DNA of 64,000 nucleotides from Microbacterium kunmingense (GTDB taxonomy: Bacteria; Actinomycetota; Actinomycetes; Actinomycetales; Microbacteriaceae). Shown here piece after piece: positions 52,494 to 61,881 of the stretch (position 1 is the first letter of the stretch; each line of letters begins with the position of its first letter). The DNA lies in the NCBI RefSeq assembly GCF_023155745.1, contig NZ_JAKNUS010000001.1, positions 62,001-126,000 on the forward strand. Reading direction: 5' to 3'. A program made the translations under genes and the position numbers. A model generated the notes under the pieces. That model was not told where the DNA came from. It saw only the letters and a list, made by a program, of their open reading frames with translations, and did not search any database.

Positions 52494-54451
52494 GAGGCGA
52501 TCTGCCTTTCGTCGGTGAGGGTGGCCTGGGGGCCACGATAGAGGGCGGCCTGGATGATCACGCTCAGCACGGCGAGGTCGTAGACGACCCAGACGGTGTT
52601 GACCAGCGTGCCGGTGCCGTCGGCGGTGCCCACAGCGATGCGGGCGAGCCCGATCCCGAGGGCGAGCACGAGCACGACGATGGCGGTCAGCTGCGGCCAG
52701 ATCTGGCGCCAGGGCGGACCGCCCTCGGCCCGGCCGTCCTTCTTCGTCACCGCGAAGCCGAGCGGCTGCTTCAGCACCACGTTGGCGAAGGCGGTGACGC
52801 ACGCCTCGATCCACACCGGGAAGAGCGCGAGGGCGTACTGCTGCCCGCGCCAGGTCTTGATCCCGCGCGCGACGACGAGGAAGAGGATCTGGTTGATGAT
52901 GAAGTACGGCAGGAACCGGGCGAAGAAGTCCACGCTCCAGGCCGTCACGGGCATGACGCCGAAGACGAGGTAGATGACGGGCGCCGCGAGGTACACCAGC
53001 GCGGTGAAGCCCGACAGGTAGCTCCACATCGTGGCGAAGTACATCAGGCGCTGCCCCGCCGACAGCCCCTTCTTCACCAGCGGGTTGTCGCGGAGCATCA
53101 CCTGCAGGGTTCCCTGCGCCCAGCGCAGGCGCTGGGTGAGCATGGTGCGGAGGTCTTCGGGGGCGAGACCGTGCGCGAGGATCTCGTGGTGGTACACGCT
53201 CCGCCACCCGAGCGAATGCAGCTGCATCGCCGTCGCCATGTCCTCGGTGACCGAGATCGTCGCCATGGGCTGCACCGGCTGCGCCTCGCCCGGGCGGTCC
53301 ACGCGCAGCGCGTCCAGGAGCGCCGAGACCGACTCGACCGCGCCGAGCGGCGACATCTCGCGGGTGGCCAGGGCGTCGAGGGCGGCGTCGTCGATCACGA
53401 GCGCGTCGAGCTCGCTGTCGCGTTCGATCGGCAACCGCGCGATGACGTCGAGGTCTGCCTGGAGCGCCGCGAGATCGCGGGAGACGAGACGGCGGGATGC
53501 CGCGTCCACGGCGCTCTGCACGCGGTAGGTCACCTCGCCGATGGGTGCGCCGTCGGCGATCAGCCGGCGCGCGCCGGCGACCTCGTCGCGGAGCGCGGTC
53601 AGCTCGCTGCGCACCGCGTCGTCGGCGTCGCGGTCGCGCGCCGCGCGCGAGAGCAGCGACTCGGCCGCCTTCAGCGTCCGCGCCGTGGACTGCTCGAGGT
53701 CGCGCACATAGCCGACGATCCCGAGCTGCATGAGCGCGTCGCGGCGGAGCACCGCGTTGGACCCGCAGAAGAAGGCCGCGTTCCAGCCATCCTTCCCCTG
53801 CTGGATCGGGCCGTAGAACAGCGGCGCCTGACTGCCCAGCGGATCGGCGTCGTCGACGTTGACGAACCACTGCGGCGTCTGCACGAGCGCGACCTCGGGG
53901 TCGTCGGCGAAGTAGCCGAGGGTGCGGTGGAGGATCAGCGGATCGGGCACCTGGTCGGCGTCGAGAATCAGCAGGAACTCGCCGTCGGTGTCCATCAGGG
54001 CGTTGTTGAGGTTGCCGGCCTTCGCGTGACGGGGCTTGCCCGTCCAGTCCTCCGAGCGCGTGATGTACCCGAGCCCCGCCGCCTCGGCGGCGGCGGCCAT
54101 CTCGGGCCGCGACCCGTCGTCGAGCACCCAGGTGCGGTGGGGGTAGGCGATCCGCTGCGCGGCCAGGGCCGTGGCCATCACCATCTCGATCGGCTCGTTG
54201 TAGGTGGTGATGAAGACGTCGGCGGTGCCCTGCGGCGGTGAGGTCGGGGCGGGCCGATCGCGCGCCCGCCACATCGTCACGGCGAACAGGAAGGTGTCGA
54301 TGAGGCTGTATGTCTCGGCGATGACGAGCGGGACGGCGATCCACCAGGCCGACCAGTTGATCGAATCCAGCCACCGCCACGCGATGTAGTTGACGCCGAG
54401 GAGGACCGACAGCAGCGCCAGAATGCGGATCCAGACGAACCGTGCCGTCAT
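52490..54451 (-). CDS. GT2 glycosyltransferase, cellulose synthase-like, with inserted domain
   Basis: 653 residues. Two N-terminal helices, then a BcsA-type GT2 domain: DVFITTYNEP, LDDGSRPEM, DADQVPDP (DxD), SVTEDMATAM (catalytic TED) and QRLRWAQG (QxxRW), followed by five to six membrane helices. Between NAVLRRDALMQLG and the TED motif about 160 residues are inserted (about 230-390), mostly helical and charged, probably a coiled coil. It should polymerise and export a beta-glycan. Its start overlaps the PP2C gene by four bases. Confidence 0.9.
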   Translation of the reverse strand: MTARFVWIRILALLSVLLGVNYIAWRWLDSINWSAWWIAVPLVIAETYSLIDTFLFAVTMWRARDRPAPTSPPQGTADVFITTYNEPIEMVMATALAAQRIAYPHRTWVLDDGSRPEMAAAAEAAGLGYITRSEDWTGKPRHAKAGNLNNALMDTDGEFLLILDADQVPDPLILHRTLGYFADDPEVALVQTPQWFVNVDDADPLGSQAPLFYGPIQQGKDGWNAAFFCGSNAVLRRDALMQLGIVGYVRDLEQSTARTLKAAESLLSRAARDRDADDAVRSELTALRDEVAGARRLIADGAPIGEVTYRVQSAVDAASRRLVSRDLAALQADLDVIARLPIERDSELDALVIDDAALDALATREMSPLGAVESVSALLDALRVDRPGEAQPVQPMATISVTEDMATAMQLHSLGWRSVYHHEILAHGLAPEDLRTMLTQRLRWAQGTLQVMLRDNPLVKKGLSAGQRLMYFATMWSYLSGFTALVYLAAPVIYLVFGVMPVTAWSVDFFARFLPYFIINQILFLVVARGIKTWRGQQYALALFPVWIEACVTAFANVVLKQPLGFAVTKKDGRAEGGPPWRQIWPQLTAIVVLVLALGIGLARIAVGTADGTGTLVNTVWVVYDLAVLSVIIQAALYRGPQATLTDERQIAS

Positions 54452-55608
54452 CGATCCCTCCGCACCATCAGCACGGTGACGTCGTCGGGGGCCTTGCGCT
54501 CCTCGGCGAGCCGGAGCGCCTCGAGGACGGCTCCGGCCGGTCCCTGGTCGCCGACGACCCGGGAGACGTGGCCGAACGGGTCGTCGGGGTCGAGGATGTC
54601 GAGGAGCCCGTCGCTGCAGCACAGGAACGCGTCGCCGGGCTCGAGCTGCACCGTCGTCACCGAGCGCTCCATGTCGAAGCCCATGCCCAGCGGCAGACCG
54701 GTCGAACGGAGGGGCCGCCACTCCCCGGACGCACGGAGGACGAACGCCAGGCTGTGCCCGGCGTCGACCCAGCTGAGCGTCCCGGTGGCGGGGTCGAGCT
54801 CGGCGTGGACGGCCGTGACGAAGATGCCCGAGCGTCCGATGTCGTTCTCGAGCAGCCTGTCGACCTCGCTCACCGCGGCGGCGAGATCGCGGTCGGGTGC
54901 GGTGCGCAAGGCGGCGCGGACGGATGCTGCGATGATCGCCGGGCCCGTTCCCTTGCCCATGACGTCGGCCAGGCTCACCCGGAGCTTCCCGTCGTGCAGG
55001 TACCAGTCGTACATGTCGCCCATGAGCTGCCCCGACGCGATCGCGGCGCCCGCCAGGGTGTAGCCGGGCACCTCGGGGGAGCCGTCGGGAAGCAGGGCGC
55101 GCTGCACCACGGTGGCGAGGTCCAGGTCGTCCTCGGCCATCAGCTCCTTCTGCACCCACGTCGCCATCTCACGCAGGAGTTCGATGTCGCGGGCGTCGAG
55201 GGTGCGCGGCTGGGTGTCGAGGATGCAGAGTGTGCCGACGTGCTCGCCGCCCGGGGCCTGGAGAGGGTGCCCGGCGTAGAACCTCAGGTGGGGGTCGCCC
55301 ACGACGAAAGGGTTGTCGGCGAAGTAGTCGTCGACGCTGGCGTCTTCGACGATGAGCGTGTCGCCGGTGCGCACGGTGAGATCGCAGAACGCCCCCTCCC
55401 GGGGGGCCTCGTTACCGCCGAGGCCGATCTGCGACTTCCGCCACTGGCGGTCGCGGTCGATCAGGGTGACGCTCACCATCGGGACGTCGAAGAGCTCTTG
55501 GGCGAGGCGGGTGACCCGGTCCACGCGCTCGTCGGGGCGTGAATCGAGGATGCCCAGCGCCTCGATGGCGCGCTGACGCCTGTCGTCGTCGAACAAGGAA
55601 TCCCCCAC
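54448..55608 (-). CDS. GAF-PP2C (SpoIIE/RsbU-type) serine phosphatase
   Basis: 386 residues. GAF domain 25-165 (VPMVSVTLIDRDRQWRKSQIGL, HVGTLCILDTQPRTLD); PP2C domain 190-386 with the metal motifs GDMYDWYLHDGK, DVMGKGTGPAIIAA, DAGHSLAFVL, CCSDGLLD and DDVTVLMVR, all intact. It should dephosphorylate the STAS protein encoded two genes downstream in response to a GAF ligand or redox input. GTG start at 55608. First gene of the operon. Confidence 0.92.
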   Translation of the reverse strand: MGDSLFDDDRRQRAIEALGILDSRPDERVDRVTRLAQELFDVPMVSVTLIDRDRQWRKSQIGLGGNEAPREGAFCDLTVRTGDTLIVEDASVDDYFADNPFVVGDPHLRFYAGHPLQAPGGEHVGTLCILDTQPRTLDARDIELLREMATWVQKELMAEDDLDLATVVQRALLPDGSPEVPGYTLAGAAIASGQLMGDMYDWYLHDGKLRVSLADVMGKGTGPAIIAASVRAALRTAPDRDLAAAVSEVDRLLENDIGRSGIFVTAVHAELDPATGTLSWVDAGHSLAFVLRASGEWRPLRSTGLPLGMGFDMERSVTTVQLEPGDAFLCCSDGLLDILDPDDPFGHVSRVVGDQGPAGAVLEALRLAEERKAPDDVTVLMVRRDR

Positions 55609-55703
55609 ATGGTCTCGCCGTCGCCGAGTCTCCAGTATGTCGGGGAATCGCCCGCGGCGGGAGTTTCGGAAAGGGGTTCCAGGCCCGGCGGTAGCCTGGT
55701 GCG

Positions 55704-56348
55704 GTGGATGCCGCGCCGACCGATCCCGACCCGTCGGACCCGGTGCTCCCGCACGGCGTCGGACCCTGGCCGGGTGGTCCGGATGCCTGGCCGGACGACC
55801 CGCGATACGACCGCGAGCTGCTGGCCGCCGGCGACACCCGCAACGTCGTCGATGCGTACCGCTACTGGCGGATGGACGCGATCGTCGCCGATCTCGACCG
55901 GCGCCGCCACCGGTTCCATGTCGCGATCGAGAACTGGCAGCACGACATGAACATCGGCTCGATCGTGCGGAGCGCGAACGCCTTCCTCGCCGCCGAGGTG
56001 CACATCGTGGGGCGACGTCGCTGGAACCGGCGCGGCGCCATGGTCACCGACCGCTACCAGCACGTGCGCCACCACGAGGATGTCGCGGCCTTCGCCGCGT
56101 GGGCGGCGAGCGAACAGCTGCCCGTCATCGCGATCGACAACGTCGAGGGCTCGGTGCCGCTCGATCGCGCCGTTCTTCCCGAGCGCTGCGTGCTGCTGTT
56201 CGGTCAGGAGGGCCCGGGCCTGTCGCCCGAGGCGCTCGCCGCCGCGTCGGCGGTGGTCGAGATCACCCAGTACGGCTCGACCCGGTCGATCAACGCCTCG
56301 GCCGCGGGTGCGGTCGTGATGTACGAGTGGTGCCGCCGCTGGGCGTGA
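55704..56348 (+). CDS. SpoU/TrmH-family RNA 2'-O-methyltransferase
   Basis: 214 residues, SPOUT fold. Motif 1 ENWQHDMNIGSIVRSANAFL, motif 2 CVLLFGQEGPGLSPEAL and motif 3 YGSTRSINASAAGAVVMYEW, the trefoil knot. It methylates a ribose in tRNA or rRNA; target not deducible. GTG 55704. Confidence 0.92.
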   Translation: MDAAPTDPDPSDPVLPHGVGPWPGGPDAWPDDPRYDRELLAAGDTRNVVDAYRYWRMDAIVADLDRRRHRFHVAIENWQHDMNIGSIVRSANAFLAAEVHIVGRRRWNRRGAMVTDRYQHVRHHEDVAAFAAWAASEQLPVIAIDNVEGSVPLDRAVLPERCVLLFGQEGPGLSPEALAAASAVVEITQYGSTRSINASAAGAVVMYEWCRRWA

Positions 56349-56433
56349 GCCCCGACGGGCCCCGCCCCGGCAGGCGGCGGCCCGGCGCGCCGTTCCCCTG
56401 GTCCGGGCAGGCGCTGCCCGCCATGCTGAGACC

Positions 56434-58380
56434 ATGACGCTGCTGCGTGCCGTGTGGCGATACCCCGTCATCACCGCGACCGTCCTCGTTCTGGCGGCCG
56501 TGGTCGTCATCGCGAACACGACCGGCGCGGGCGCGGCGCGGTGGGTGGCGAGCGCGTACGTCGCCGTCTTCGTCGCGTTCACCCTCGTCCGGATGATCCG
56601 CGACGTCCTGCGCGGTCACGTCGGGCTCGATGTGCTCGCCGTGGTGGCGATGGTCGCCACCCTCGCGGTCGGCGAGTACGTGGCATCCCTCATCATCGTC
56701 CTGATGCTCTCGGGCGGCGAGGCACTCGAAGACGCCGCCGCGCGCCGCGCGACGCGGGACCTCACGGCCCTCCTCGATCGCGCGCCTCGAACAGCGCACC
56801 GGGTCGCTGCCCGACCCGGCCCGGGGGGCGCCGAGCGGATCGACGACGTTCCGGTCGACGAGGTCGCCGTCGGCGACATCCTGCTCCTGCGGCCCGCCGA
56901 GATCGTCCCCGTCGACGGAGAGCTTCTCAGCGCGTCGGGCACCTTCGACGAGTCCTCGCTCACCGGCGAGAGCATGCCGGTGAGCCATCCGCAGGGGAGC
57001 GAGGTGTTCTCGGGCGCGGTGAACGGGTCGTCGGCGGTGCGCATCCGGGCACGGCGGCGGAGCGCCGACAGCCAGTACCAGCAGATCGTCGCCCTCGTCA
57101 GCCAGGCGCAGGCGTCGCGGGCGCCGGTCGTGCGCCTCGCCGACCGGTTCGCCGTGCCGTTCACCGCCGTCTCGCTCGTGCTGGCGGGCACCGCGTGGGC
57201 GATCTCGGGCGACCCGACCCGGTTCGCCGAGGTGCTCGTGCTCGCCACCCCGTGTCCGCTGCTGATCGCGGCGCCCGTGGCGTTCCTGGGCGGACTCTCG
57301 CGCGCCGCGAAGGCGGGGGTGATCGTCAAGGGCGGCGGAGTGCTCGAGCAACTCGCCCGGGTGCGTTCGGCGTGCTTCGACAAGACCGGGACCCTCACCG
57401 CCGGACGGCCGGAACTGGTCGAGGTGCGCCCCGCCGACGGTGTGGACCGCGACGAACTGCTCGCGCTCGCCGCCTCGGCCGAGCAGTACTCCACCCACGT
57501 GCTCGCCGAGGGGGTGCGCCGCGCCGCCGTCGCCGAGGGCCTCGCCCTCCGGCCCGCCGCAGAGGCCCAGGAGGTCGCCACCAACGGTGTCACCGCGGTC
57601 ATCGGCGAGCGGGTGGTCGCGGTCGGAAAGCCCGCCTTCATCGCCTCGCGTGCACCGGCGCTCGTACGGTCCGACCTCGCCCCCGGGCAGGCCGCCGCCT
57701 ACGTCGCGATCGACGACCGGTTCGCCGGTGCGCTGATCCTCGCCGACGCGGTGCGCCCCGAATCCGCCGGGGTCGTGCAGTGGCTGCGGGGGAACGGCGT
57801 GGAGCGGGTGACGATGCTCACGGGCGACGCCGCCCCCACCGCCCGGTCGATCGCGGGGCAGGTCGGCATCACCGAGGTCCACGCCGAACTCCTCCCGCCC
57901 GAGAAGGTGCACCTCGCCGCCGGGATGCGCCCCCGCCCGACCCTGATGGTCGGCGACGGGGTGAACGACGCACCGGTGCTCGCCGCATCGGATGTCGGGG
58001 TCGCGATGGGGGCGAGGGGGGCGACGGCTGCCGGCGATGCCGCCGACGTGGTGGTCGTCGTGGACTCCCTGGCCAAGGTGGTGGAGGCGATCGCGATCAG
58101 TCGGCACACCCTGCGGGTCGCGCTCACGGCGATCTGGATCGGGATCGCCCTCAGCATCGGTCTCATGCTCGTGGCGATGACCGGCGTCATCCCGGCGGTG
58201 GCGGGCGCCCTCATCCAGGAGGGCGTCGATCTCGCAACGATCCTCTATGCCCTCCGCGCGCTGCGGGGGACGGTTCCCGACCTCGCCGCCCCGCCCGTCA
58301 CGCCCCCGCCCGTCACGCCCCCGCCCGTCACGCCCCCGCGGTCAGCCACGCCCGACCGCGCACGCGGCGCCCGAGGGTGA
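56434..58380 (+). CDS. P1B-type heavy-metal ATPase with TPC motif
   Basis: 648 residues. No N-terminal HMA domain. TGES actuator motif, membrane metal motif LATPCPLLIAAPVAFLGG (TPC in place of CPC), DKTGTLT phosphorylation site, and MLTGD/MVGDGVNDAP. It exports or imports a metal ion using ATP; TPC instead of CPC makes copper/zinc assignment unsafe. The tail holds three PPVTP repeats from a 3 x 15-bp DNA repeat. The 3' end overlaps the convergent MATE gene by 53 bp. Confidence 0.9.
   Translation: MTLLRAVWRYPVITATVLVLAAVVVIANTTGAGAARWVASAYVAVFVAFTLVRMIRDVLRGHVGLDVLAVVAMVATLAVGEYVASLIIVLMLSGGEALEDAAARRATRDLTALLDRAPRTAHRVAARPGPGGAERIDDVPVDEVAVGDILLLRPAEIVPVDGELLSASGTFDESSLTGESMPVSHPQGSEVFSGAVNGSSAVRIRARRRSADSQYQQIVALVSQAQASRAPVVRLADRFAVPFTAVSLVLAGTAWAISGDPTRFAEVLVLATPCPLLIAAPVAFLGGLSRAAKAGVIVKGGGVLEQLARVRSACFDKTGTLTAGRPELVEVRPADGVDRDELLALAASAEQYSTHVLAEGVRRAAVAEGLALRPAAEAQEVATNGVTAVIGERVVAVGKPAFIASRAPALVRSDLAPGQAAAYVAIDDRFAGALILADAVRPESAGVVQWLRGNGVERVTMLTGDAAPTARSIAGQVGITEVHAELLPPEKVHLAAGMRPRPTLMVGDGVNDAPVLAASDVGVAMGARGATAAGDAADVVVVVDSLAKVVEAIAISRHTLRVALTAIWIGIALSIGLMLVAMTGVIPAVAGALIQEGVDLATILYALRALRGTVPDLAAPPVTPPPVTPPPVTPPRSATPDRARGARG
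58291..58335. repeat. Three perfect 15-bp tandem repeats in overlapping 3' ends
   Basis: CCGCCCGTCACGCCC repeats at 58291, 58306 and 58321. It encodes PPVTP repeats of the P-type ATPase tail, and on the minus strand the last copy contains the MATE stop codon (58328-58330). Copy number changes would keep both genes readable. Confidence 0.85.
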
Positions 58381-59668
58381 CCAGCCGCGCGAGCATGTAG
58401 ACGCCGAAGAACGCCACCGCGAGCCAGGCGAGACCCGCGGCGCCGGTCGGCGCGAGCATGGCCACCGCGATCAGCACCGGCACGAACGGCACGAGGTTCA
58501 GCACCCCCACGATCGCGAGGTATTTCCCGTCGCCGGCGCCGATCAGCACCCCGTCGAGCACGAACACCACGCCGCACACCGGCTGCGCGACCGCGAGCAC
58601 GAGAAGGGCCGGCTGCACGAGGGTCGCGAGCGCAGGGTCGCCGGTGAAGACCAGGCCGATGACCCCGGACGCCGCGGCGATCACCGCACCCACGATGACG
58701 CCGAACCACGCTCCCCACGCGACCGTGCGGCCGAGGACGCGCCGCACGAACGGCTCGTCGTCCGCGCCGAGCCCCTTGCCGATGAGGGCCTGCGCGGCGA
58801 TCGCCAGGGCGTCGAGCGCGAAGGCGGCGGTGGAGAAGATCGTGAACGCCACCTGCCAGCCGGCGAGCTCGTCGGTGCCGAGACCGGTCGCGACCGCGAC
58901 GGTGGCGAGCAGCGCCGCGCGCAGCGACACGGTGCGCAGGAACATCCACCCGCCCTGCAGGGCCGAGCCGCGCACGCCCTCGCGCTGCGGACGGACGGAT
59001 GCCGCGTGCCGGCGCGCCAGCCGGCCGATGACCACGACGTAGGCGGCCACCATGCCCCACTGGGCGACGACCGTGCCGGCGGCGGAGCCTGCGATCCCCC
59101 AGCCGAAGACGTAGATGAAGATCCAGTTCAGCAGCGCGTTCGCGCCGAACCCGAGCCCCGCGATCCACAGCGGCGTCACGGTGTTCTGCATTCCGCGCAG
59201 GAGCCCCGTCGCGGCGAAGACGATGAGCATCGCCGGCAGGCCCCACATCGAGATGCCGAGGTAGATCTGCGCGTCGGCGGCCACATCGGCGCCCGCGCCG
59301 AAGAGCCCGACGAGGAACTGGGTGGCGAGGTACCCGGCGAGGGCGAGGATCGCCCCGATGCCGAGGGCCAGCCACATGCCGTCGATGCCGACCGACACCG
59401 CCCGCGTCGGATCGCCGGCGCCGAACCGCCGGGCGACGGCGGGGGTGGTGGAGTAGGCGAGGAACACCATCAGCCCGACGATGGTCTGCAGCACCGCCGC
59501 CCCGATGCCGAGCGCCGCCAGCGGCACCACCCCGAGGTGCCCCACGAACGCCGAGTCGAGGATGAGGAAGAGCGGCTCGGCGATGAGCGCGCCGAGCGCG
59601 GGGACGGCGAGCCGCAGGATGTCGCGGTTCAGCGTCATCCGCCCGGTCTTCTGATCGCTCTCGCTCAC
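58328..59668 (-). CDS. MATE family exporter (DinF-like)
   Basis: 446 residues with twelve helices in two halves. DILRLAVPALGALIAEPLFLILDSAFVGHLG opens the first MATE repeat; FSTAAFALDALAIAAQALIGKGLGADDE opens the second. It exports drugs or cationic metabolites using Na+ or H+. GTG 59668; ATG 59638 is an alternative. It overlaps the P-type ATPase gene. Confidence 0.9.
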   Translation of the reverse strand: MSESDQKTGRMTLNRDILRLAVPALGALIAEPLFLILDSAFVGHLGVVPLAALGIGAAVLQTIVGLMVFLAYSTTPAVARRFGAGDPTRAVSVGIDGMWLALGIGAILALAGYLATQFLVGLFGAGADVAADAQIYLGISMWGLPAMLIVFAATGLLRGMQNTVTPLWIAGLGFGANALLNWIFIYVFGWGIAGSAAGTVVAQWGMVAAYVVVIGRLARRHAASVRPQREGVRGSALQGGWMFLRTVSLRAALLATVAVATGLGTDELAGWQVAFTIFSTAAFALDALAIAAQALIGKGLGADDEPFVRRVLGRTVAWGAWFGVIVGAVIAAASGVIGLVFTGDPALATLVQPALLVLAVAQPVCGVVFVLDGVLIGAGDGKYLAIVGVLNLVPFVPVLIAVAMLAPTGAAGLAWLAVAFFGVYMLARLVTLGRRVRGRAWLTAGA

Positions 59669-59824
59669 CCCACCGAGCGTAGGACCCGTCGGCGACACCG
59701 CCCGAGATCTGCTCCCGGGTCGAGGAGAAGAAGCGCTCGGAAGGGGGCGGCGCGGACGCGGGTGGGCCCGCCGGCGACACCGCTCGGACGTCCCGCACAG
59801 AAACCCGCGCCTATCCTGGAACCC

Positions 59825-61807
59825 ATGACCGATGCACTCCGCTCCGGCCTTGCGCTCGACGACCTCAGCGACGAGATCCGCCCGCAGGACGACCTTTTCC
59901 GCCACGTGAACGGGTCGTGGCTCGACCGCACGGAGATCCCCGACGACAAGGCGCGGTGGGGGTCGTTCCACCTCATCGCCGAACAGGCCGAGAAGGACGT
60001 CCGCGCGATCATCGAGGAGTCGCAGGACGCCGAGCCCGGCACCGAGACCCGCAAGATCGGCGACCTCTACGCCAGCTTCATGGACACCGCCCGCATCGCC
60101 GAGCTCGGCGCCGCGCCGCTGACCGCGCAGCTCGCGCGCATCGACGAGGTTGCGAGCATCCCCGATTTCCTCCGCCTCGTGGGGGCGTTCGAGCGCGAGG
60201 GTGCCGGTTCGCTGATGGTGCTCTACGTCGAGCCCGATCCGGGTAACCCGCAGCGGTACGTGCCGTTCTTCGTGCAGGGCGGCCTGAGCCTCCCCGACGA
60301 GAGCTACTACCGCCTCGAGAACTTCGCCGACACCCGCACGGCGTTCCGGGCGCACCTGGAGAAGATGCTCGAGCTGGCCGGAGTCGCCGACCCCGCGGCA
60401 TCCGCCGATCGCATCTTCTCCCTCGAGACCGAGCTGGCGACCCACCACTGGGACAACGTCAAGAGCCGCGACGCCGTCGCGACCTACAACCTCCGCACCT
60501 GGGAGCAGGTGAAGAGCCTCGCCGGGGCCGACCTCCAGCCGTGGCTGGAGGGCCTCGCTCCCGGGTACGAGGGCGCGTTCGACGAGGTCGTCGTCTACCA
60601 GCCGAGCTTCATCGAGGGGCTCGGCGGGCTGCTGCGCGAGGACCGGCTCGAGGACTGGAAGGCCTGGCTGCGCTTCCAGGTCATCCACGCGCTCGCACCG
60701 TTCCTGTCGGATGACTTCGTCGAGGCGAACTTCGCCTTTTACGGCACTCAGCTCACCGGCGTCCCCGTCAACCGCGAGCGCTGGAAGCGCGGGGTGGGCC
60801 TCACCGAGGCGGCCATGGGCGAGGCGATCGGCAAGGTCTACGTCGACCGGCACTTCCCCCCGGCCGCGAAGAGGGCGATGGACGAACTCGTCGCCAACCT
60901 CATCGAGGCCTACCGGCAGAGCATCTCGGAGCTCGAGTGGATGACGCCCGAGACCCGCGAACGGGCGCTGGCGAAGCTCGGGGCGTTCACGCCCAAGATC
61001 GGGTATCCCGTGACCTGGAAGGACTACTCCTCGCTCGAGATCGACGCCGCCGACCTCGTCGGGAACGTCCGACGCTCGCACATCTGGGAGCACGACCGTC
61101 AGCTGGCCAAGGTCGGCGGGCCCATCGACCGCGACGAGTGGTACATGACGCCCCAGACGGTGAACGCCTACTACAACCCGCTGATGAACGAGATCGTGTT
61201 CCCGGCGGCGATCCTGCAGTACCCGTTCTTCGACGAGACCCGGGACGCCGCGGCGAACTACGGCGGCATCGGGGCGGTCATCGGTCACGAGATCGGTCAC
61301 GGCTTCGATGACCAGGGCAGCCGTTTCGACGGCGACGGGTCGCTCCGGGACTGGTGGACGGATGCCGACCGCGCGGCCTTCGAGGAGCGGACGGCGGTGC
61401 TCATCGAGCAGTACAACGCCCTCGTGCCGCAGGGTCTGTCGGACGAGAATCGCGTGAACGGCGCCCTGACGATCGGTGAGAACATCGGCGACCTCGGGGG
61501 CCTCGGCATCGCGATCAAGGCCTACCGCCTCTCGCTCGGCGCCGACGTCGACGGCGCCCCGATCGAGGGACCGGAGATCGACGGGTTCACCGGCATCCAG
61601 CGGCTGCTGCTGTCGTGGGCGCAGATCTGGCAGCAGAAGGGCCGGGACGCCGAGACTATCCGGCTGCTGACGATCGACCCCCACTCGCCGAACGAGTTCC
61701 GCTGCAACCAGATCGTCCGGAACATCGACGCGTTCTACGACGCGTTCGGTGTCACGGAGTCCGACGCGCTGTGGCTCGAGCAGGACAAGCGCGTCACCAT
61801 CTGGTGA
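59825..61807 (+). CDS. M13-family zinc metallopeptidase (neprilysin/PepO-like)
   Basis: 660 residues, complete family length. The zinc motif is GHEIGHGFDDQG and the third ligand Glu lies in ENIGDLGGL. NAYYNPLMNEIVFPAAILQ is the M13 substrate-binding motif. There is no signal peptide, so it is a cytoplasmic oligopeptidase. ATG 59825; 156 bp without other features precede it. Confidence 0.95.
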   Translation: MTDALRSGLALDDLSDEIRPQDDLFRHVNGSWLDRTEIPDDKARWGSFHLIAEQAEKDVRAIIEESQDAEPGTETRKIGDLYASFMDTARIAELGAAPLTAQLARIDEVASIPDFLRLVGAFEREGAGSLMVLYVEPDPGNPQRYVPFFVQGGLSLPDESYYRLENFADTRTAFRAHLEKMLELAGVADPAASADRIFSLETELATHHWDNVKSRDAVATYNLRTWEQVKSLAGADLQPWLEGLAPGYEGAFDEVVVYQPSFIEGLGGLLREDRLEDWKAWLRFQVIHALAPFLSDDFVEANFAFYGTQLTGVPVNRERWKRGVGLTEAAMGEAIGKVYVDRHFPPAAKRAMDELVANLIEAYRQSISELEWMTPETRERALAKLGAFTPKIGYPVTWKDYSSLEIDAADLVGNVRRSHIWEHDRQLAKVGGPIDRDEWYMTPQTVNAYYNPLMNEIVFPAAILQYPFFDETRDAAANYGGIGAVIGHEIGHGFDDQGSRFDGDGSLRDWWTDADRAAFEERTAVLIEQYNALVPQGLSDENRVNGALTIGENIGDLGGLGIAIKAYRLSLGADVDGAPIEGPEIDGFTGIQRLLLSWAQIWQQKGRDAETIRLLTIDPHSPNEFRCNQIVRNIDAFYDAFGVTESDALWLEQDKRVTIW

Positions 61808-61881
61808 ACCGGCCGCCCTGGTGGTGACCGCGGTCTTCGCGTAGACATTTGATCGAACCGTCTGGCAGGAGGGAGAGTCGC

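Noticed and set aside
58291..58335. CRISPR array
   Set aside because: Repeats are 15 bp and directly adjoining without spacers, inside coding frames.
58247..59824. 526-codon upstream extension of the M13 peptidase frame
   Set aside because: It runs antisense to the MATE gene, has low-complexity composition, and the peptidase starts naturally at ATG 59825.
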